Origin: Moorena bouillonii PNG
Lineage (GTDB): Bacteria; Cyanobacteriota; Cyanobacteriia; Cyanobacteriales; Coleofasciculaceae
Direction: 5' to 3'
Assembly: GCF_001942495.1 (NCBI RefSeq)
Contig: NZ_MKZS01000001.1
Coordinates: 312,533-348,333 of the forward strand
Length of the DNA stretch: 35,801 nt
Below are positions 34,231 through 35,801 of this stretch, piece after piece. A program made the translations under genes and the position numbers. How positions within the stretch are numbered: position 1 is the first letter of the stretch; each line of letters opens with the position of its first letter. The notes beneath the pieces are model-generated. The model made no database searches and had not been told where the DNA came from. It saw only the letters and a program-made list of their open reading frames with translations.

Positions 34231-35673
34231 ATGGCGATTGCCGGAGATTCAATTAAATTTGGGACAGACGGCTGGCGAGGTATCATTGCCGCCGATTTTA
34301 CCTTCGAGCGCTTGGCAATAGTTGCCCCTGTTGCTGCTCAAGTTCTGGCAGATGCTTATGGGGAAACCACGGGTAGCCAAACGATTATAGTGGGTCATGA
34401 CCGACGCTTCATGGCAGAAGACTTTGCCAAAAAAACCGCAGAGGTGGTTCAAGCTGCTGGTTTTGATGTCTTACTATCTAACAGTTATGCTCCTACACCA
34501 GCATTCAGTTGGGCAGCCAAGTCCCAAAATGCTTTGGGAGCTTTGGTAATTACTGCTAGTCATAATCCTGGCAATTACCTAGGCTTAAAAGTCAAAGGAG
34601 CGTTTGGTGGATCAGTTCCTCTAGAAATAACTAAACAGATTGAAGCCAAACTTTCTCAAGCACCAGCTACACCTAAGAAAGAGGGGAGTATCAAGACCTT
34701 TGACCCATGGTCAAGTTACTGTGATGCTTTAAGACAAAAGGTTGATATTGCCCTGATTCAACAGCTGATTAGTCAGCAGAAACTGACTGTATTTGCCCAT
34801 GTCATGAATGGTGCAGCAGCAGGAGGCTTGAACAAGATTCTTGGGGTACCCATTATCGAAATTAAGGCCGAACGGGATCCCTTATTTGGTGGCAAATCCC
34901 CAGAACCTTTACCCGGTTATCTGTCTGAGCTATTTGAAGCGCTCCAGAGTCACCATAGTGAACCGGGTGGTGAATTAGCGGTTGGGTTGGCATTTGATGG
35001 GGATAGCGATCGCATTGCAGCTGCTGATGGTCAGGGCAATTTCCTTAGCCCCCAAATCCTGATTCCCATCCTGATTGAACATCTAGCATCACGGCGTAAC
35101 TTTAGTGGTGAAGTCGTCAAAACCCTTAGTGGTTCTGACCTAATTCCTAGAGTGGCAGCACTTTATAATTTGCCAGTTTATGAGACTGCCATCGGTTACA
35201 AGTATATTGCTGACCGGATGTTATCTACTCCTGCCTTGCTAGGGGGTGAGGAATCCGGAGGCATTGGCTATGGCAATCATATTCCTGAGCGAGATGCTTT
35301 ATTATCAGCACTGTATATATTAGAAGCGATCGCTAAATCTGGAAAAGACTTAAGTGAACTCTACAAGAGTCTGCAAGAGCAAACTGGCTATGCTTCTGCC
35401 TATGACCGGATCGATTTACATCTATCGGGGATGGAAGTGCGATCGCGTATACAAGAACAATTACAAACTCAGCCTCTCCAAGAAATTAATGGTCAGGCAG
35501 TGGTGGATTGCCAAACCACCGATGGGTACAAATTCCGTTTAGCTAACGACAGCTGGTTGCTGATTCGCTTTAGTGGCACTGAACCCTTATTGCGACTCTA
35601 CTGTGAAGCCGCTACCCTTGAACAGGTAACTCAAACCTTAAACTGGGCTAAAGATTGGGCCAGTAAGTTTTAG
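34231..35673 (+). CDS. Phosphoglucomutase/phosphomannomutase family protein
   Basis: This alpha-D-phosphohexomutase moves phosphate between C1 and C6 of glucose or mannose, feeding glycogen, cell-wall or polysaccharide synthesis. The 480-residue product has all four domains of the family. These are the start KFGTDGWRGIIA, the phosphoserine loop VITASHNPGNYLGLK (Ser110), the metal-binding loop AFDGDSDRIA, the sugar-recognition loop GGEESGGIGYG and the C-terminal phosphate-binding loop RFSGTEPLLRLY. The choice between glucose and mannose cannot be settled from motifs alone. ATG start. It is a monocistronic-looking gene near the window end. Confidence 0.93.
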   Translation: MAIAGDSIKFGTDGWRGIIAADFTFERLAIVAPVAAQVLADAYGETTGSQTIIVGHDRRFMAEDFAKKTAEVVQAAGFDVLLSNSYAPTPAFSWAAKSQNALGALVITASHNPGNYLGLKVKGAFGGSVPLEITKQIEAKLSQAPATPKKEGSIKTFDPWSSYCDALRQKVDIALIQQLISQQKLTVFAHVMNGAAAGGLNKILGVPIIEIKAERDPLFGGKSPEPLPGYLSELFEALQSHHSEPGGELAVGLAFDGDSDRIAAADGQGNFLSPQILIPILIEHLASRRNFSGEVVKTLSGSDLIPRVAALYNLPVYETAIGYKYIADRMLSTPALLGGEESGGIGYGNHIPERDALLSALYILEAIAKSGKDLSELYKSLQEQTGYASAYDRIDLHLSGMEVRSRIQEQLQTQPLQEINGQAVVDCQTTDGYKFRLANDSWLLIRFSGTEPLLRLYCEAATLEQVTQTLNWAKDWASKF

Positions 35674-35801
35674 AGTTAAATTTGGGATTAATGTTGGATT
35701 TTGGATTGGCTAGTTTTGGTTGGGTTATTGAAAATCTGGGCTTTGGTGAGCTTCAAGGCGGCAGCCCCGCGCTGTACCCGATAGGGTCAGCGTCGGGAAG
35801 G
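35674..35801. other. Window end, edge of a GC-rich sequence
   Basis: After the mutase stop the base composition becomes GC-rich from about 35755 (GGCGGCAGCCCCGCGCTGTA), unlike the AT-rich spacers elsewhere. This may be the border of an interspersed repeat or another element continuing outside the window. Confidence 0.35.

Overview
The window looks like chromosomal DNA of a filamentous, repeat-rich cyanobacterium, possibly Moorena/Lyngbya-like; this genus-level guess is an inference. The evidence is a complete psbO (photosystem II manganese-stabilising protein), cyanobacterial-type sigma factors (a compact group 2 factor and a SigF-type group 3 factor), a DUF1823 protein, many HIP1 octamers (GCGATCGC), and several blocks of tandem heptamers of the STRR kind known in cyanobacteria.

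Layout. 1-8.4 kb: priA (-), group 2 sigma factor (+), a GNAT acetyltransferase (+), a small cyanobacterial protein (+), a K+ channel with an RCK domain (-) and ruvC (-), separated by repeat-filled spacers. 8.4-14 kb: a membrane-anchored YvcK-like protein (+), tsaE (+), dihydroorotase (-), signal peptidase I (+) and a second dihydroorotase-like protein (-) that has lost most metal ligands. 14.2-18.7 kb is a mobile-element area. It holds a dead IS5-like element carrying an in-frame palindromic insertion, an orphan secreted protein, and an IS607-type element (serine recombinase plus TnpB) that splits an EamA transporter gene in two. Between tnpA and tnpB lies a 288-bp sequence that can fold as a four-way cloverleaf. 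19.2-26.5 kb: a DUF1823 protein (+), then a minus-strand cluster read in the order MotA/ZorA-like, MotB/OmpA/ZorB-like, Uma2-type nuclease, and a 1015-residue acidic protein with repeats. 26.75-28.0 kb: an IS630-family element with intact inverted repeats and a TA duplication. 28.0-31.9 kb: a small protein and hisS (an apparent operon), a Ser/Pro-rich lipoprotein and a SigF-type sigma factor, all minus. 32.4-35.7 kb: psbO (-) with a clear terminator, a small cyanobacterial protein (+) and a phosphoglucomutase/phosphomannomutase family gene (+).

Most genes are housekeeping genes: replication restart, Holliday junction resolution, pyrimidine synthesis, t6A tRNA modification, protein secretion, histidine charging, sugar phosphate metabolism and photosystem II. 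The two most unusual items are the stator-like cluster at 19.8-26.5 kb, which has Zorya-type ZorA/ZorB architecture without the recognised Zorya effectors, and the cloverleaf inside the IS607-type element. All calls were made by eye from the sequence; no database search was run.
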